8,563 nt of DNA from DATMYQ01 sp035560935 (GTDB taxonomy: Bacteria > Bacillota > Negativicutes > Sporomusales > Sporomusaceae), in the NCBI GenBank assembly GCA_035560935.1, contig DATMYQ010000016.1:1-8563 (forward strand). Direction: 5' to 3'. Shown one piece after another: positions 7,557-8,563 of the stretch (positions within the stretch are counted from its first letter, which is position 1; every line of letters starts with the position of its first letter). The position numbers and the translations under genes were made by a program. The notes beneath the pieces were generated by a model that saw only the letters and a program-made list of their open reading frames with translations, ran no database searches and was not told the origin of the DNA.

Positions 7557-7561
7557 TTGAT

Positions 7562-8434
7562 TTACTTCACGTCGCAGATGTTGCCCACCATGTCGCTTTC
7601 ATTTTGTTGTTGTGGTTTACGCACATAGCTATACCAGTAGAACGTGGCCACAAAAAGCGTTCCGCCGATAACATTGCCAAGGATAACCGGAATCCAGTTG
7701 TTAACGATAATCGTTGTCCAAGTCAATGAATCCACCATTGCCTGAGGAAGATTGGCGGCCGCAATAACTCCCGGCGTATATTTCGCAAAAAGACCGGCAG
7801 GCAGAAAAAACATGTTGGCAATACTATGCTCAAAGTTGCTCATGACAAAAGTCATGACTCCGATATAACTCGCTACGCATTTGCTGACGACATCTTTAGC
7901 GACAAAACACATCCAAACGGCAATGCAGACCAACCAATTACACAAGATACCGCGGACAAACGCTTCCGTCCAGGTTAAATTCACCTTTGCGATGGCAATT
8001 TTTAACGCAAAGGCTCCATACAAAGCATTATTAAATTTCCATAATCCGGAGAAATAAATAAGCCCGGCAAACGCAATCGATGCCACCATATTGGCGAGCA
8101 GTACCCAGAACCAGTTGCGCAGAATATCATAGCCGGTAATTCGTCCATCAACCAGGGCCGTCCACATCAGCGAATTGCCGGTGAATAATTCCGCACCGTT
8201 ATTGACAACCATCATCAAACCCACCGAAAATATCGAACCAAACGCAAAACGCTGCAGTCCCGCTCCCAGCGAAGTAAAGTCATGTGTTGCCATGGTTGCG
8301 CCATTGGCGCCGAAAGCAATATAGAAGCCAGCGAGAAGGCCCAAAACAATCATCTGGCCGATACTCAGCTGGACTCTAGTAGTTTGTGCTTTGCAGCAAT
8401 TTTCTGCCGCTTCAACAGGATTAAAATAATTCAT
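7562..8434 (-). CDS. focA: FocA/FdhC-like formate-nitrite family channel
   Basis: This 290-residue membrane protein belongs to the FNT family, whose members form pentamers and pass formate or related anions and acids. Six hydrophobic segments are visible. Diagnostic parts are the omega-loop stretch 'NNGAELFTGNS' (78-88), 'DGRITGYDILRNW' (96-108), Lys150 (equivalent to FocA Lys156), 'FEHSIANMFFLP' (201-212) with His203 (equivalent to FocA His209), and 'GNVIGG' (253-258) with Asn254. The 'AELFTGN' form is closer to archaeal/Firmicute FdhC-type formate transporters than to E. coli FocA. The first gene of the block, it suggests that formate is substrate or product of the pathway. Nitrite or another anion cannot be excluded from sequence. 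ATG at 8434 is chosen because AAGGAGG lies 9 nt upstream; a TTG at 8461 would place this site inside the gene. Confidence 0.93.
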   Translation of the reverse strand: MNYFNPVEAAENCCKAQTTRVQLSIGQMIVLGLLAGFYIAFGANGATMATHDFTSLGAGLQRFAFGSIFSVGLMMVVNNGAELFTGNSLMWTALVDGRITGYDILRNWFWVLLANMVASIAFAGLIYFSGLWKFNNALYGAFALKIAIAKVNLTWTEAFVRGILCNWLVCIAVWMCFVAKDVVSKCVASYIGVMTFVMSNFEHSIANMFFLPAGLFAKYTPGVIAAANLPQAMVDSLTWTTIIVNNWIPVILGNVIGGTLFVATFYWYSYVRKPQQQNESDMVGNICDVK

Positions 8435-8443
8435 TAGCGATTT

Positions 8444-8450
8444 CCTCCTT
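8444..8450 (-). promoter_or_regulatory. Shine-Dalgarno site of the channel gene
   Basis: AAGGAGG, a near-perfect site, lies 9 nt before ATG at 8434. It decides this start over the in-frame TTG at 8461. Confidence 0.85.
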
Positions 8451-8563
8451 GTATAATCCAATAATTTTTCCTTAGTGATTAAAGCCTACTTTCTTCATTC
8501 CCCTCCCTTTTTGCGATCATATCTGATCAAATCAACACTCATTCTCTTGCTTCGTCCCTTAAT
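8451..8563 (-). promoter_or_regulatory. Upstream region of the operon, likely promoter
   Basis: This 113-nt stretch has no gene and is AT-rich near the channel gene. It should hold the operon promoter if transcription starts here. Possible -10 boxes on the minus strand are TATGAT (within 8515-8525) and TTTAAT (about 8477-8482), but neither has a good -35 at 16-18 nt. No GG-N10-GC sigma-54 pattern was found, unlike the E. coli formate hydrogenlyase operons. No exact start can be assigned. Confidence 0.35.
8515..8528. repeat. Inverted repeat GATCA-TATC-TGATC upstream of the operon
   Basis: The arms are perfect 5-mers with a 4-nt spacer, about 80 nt before the first start codon. The size and position fit a dimeric regulator site, and it overlaps a TATGAT -10-like box. 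It is not a good FNR (TTGAT-N4-ATCAA) or Crp (TGTGA-N6-TCACA) match. It may be chance. Confidence 0.3.

Noticed and set aside
8435..8461. Longer channel protein starting at TTG 8461
   Set aside because: The strong AAGGAGG at 8444-8450 would be inside the gene, and the extra nine residues are not channel-like.
8513..8535. FNR or Crp-type site upstream of the channel gene
   Set aside because: TTGAT and ATCAG-like parts are present but the spacing and second half-site do not fit TTGAT-N4-ATCAA or TGTGA-N6-TCACA.

Overview
All genes in this window lie on the minus strand, so transcription runs from right (about 8500) to left. They form one compact, operon-like block. It starts with a formate/nitrite-family channel (7562-8434). 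Six subunits of a membrane-bound complex of the formate hydrogenlyase / hydrogenase-4 type follow: HyfB-like (5483-7507), HyfC-like (4573-5478), HyfE-like (3874-4506), HyfF-like (2406-3869), HyfG-like (900-2402) and a ferredoxin-HyfI fusion (136-888). The first bases of one more gene (1-84) run off the left edge. Gaps between genes are 3-66 nt, and almost every start has a Shine-Dalgarno site of the AGGAGG or GGTGGTGAT type. No RNA gene, insertion sequence, CRISPR array or clear terminator was seen.

Strong AGGAGG sites, GTG starts, medium GC content and the gene content suggest an anaerobic Firmicute-type bacterium. A Negativicutes member is possible, but that is a guess from style, not from a marker gene.

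The complex reads as follows. HyfB and HyfF are antiporter-like ion-pumping subunits that keep the expected membrane Glu, Lys and His residues. HyfC is the NuoH-like subunit that anchors the soluble arm, and HyfE is NuoK-like. HyfG is a NuoC-NuoD-type large subunit. The last protein combines the HycF-type two-cluster ferredoxin and the HycG/NuoB-type proximal-cluster subunit in one chain. The electron wire and the pump therefore look intact.

The standout observation is in HyfG. Both CxxC motifs that hold the NiFe centre in hydrogenases read SxxC (Ser204/Cys207 and Ser494/Cys497). The two terminal nickel ligands are replaced, only the two bridging-type cysteines remain, and the protein stops right after the second motif with no maturation extension. 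This points away from a normal H2-evolving hydrogenase and toward an energy-converting hydrogenase-related (Ehr-like) complex with an unknown reaction. The channel at the head of the operon suggests a link to formate or another small monocarboxylate or anion, but no formate dehydrogenase or hyp maturation gene is visible in the window.
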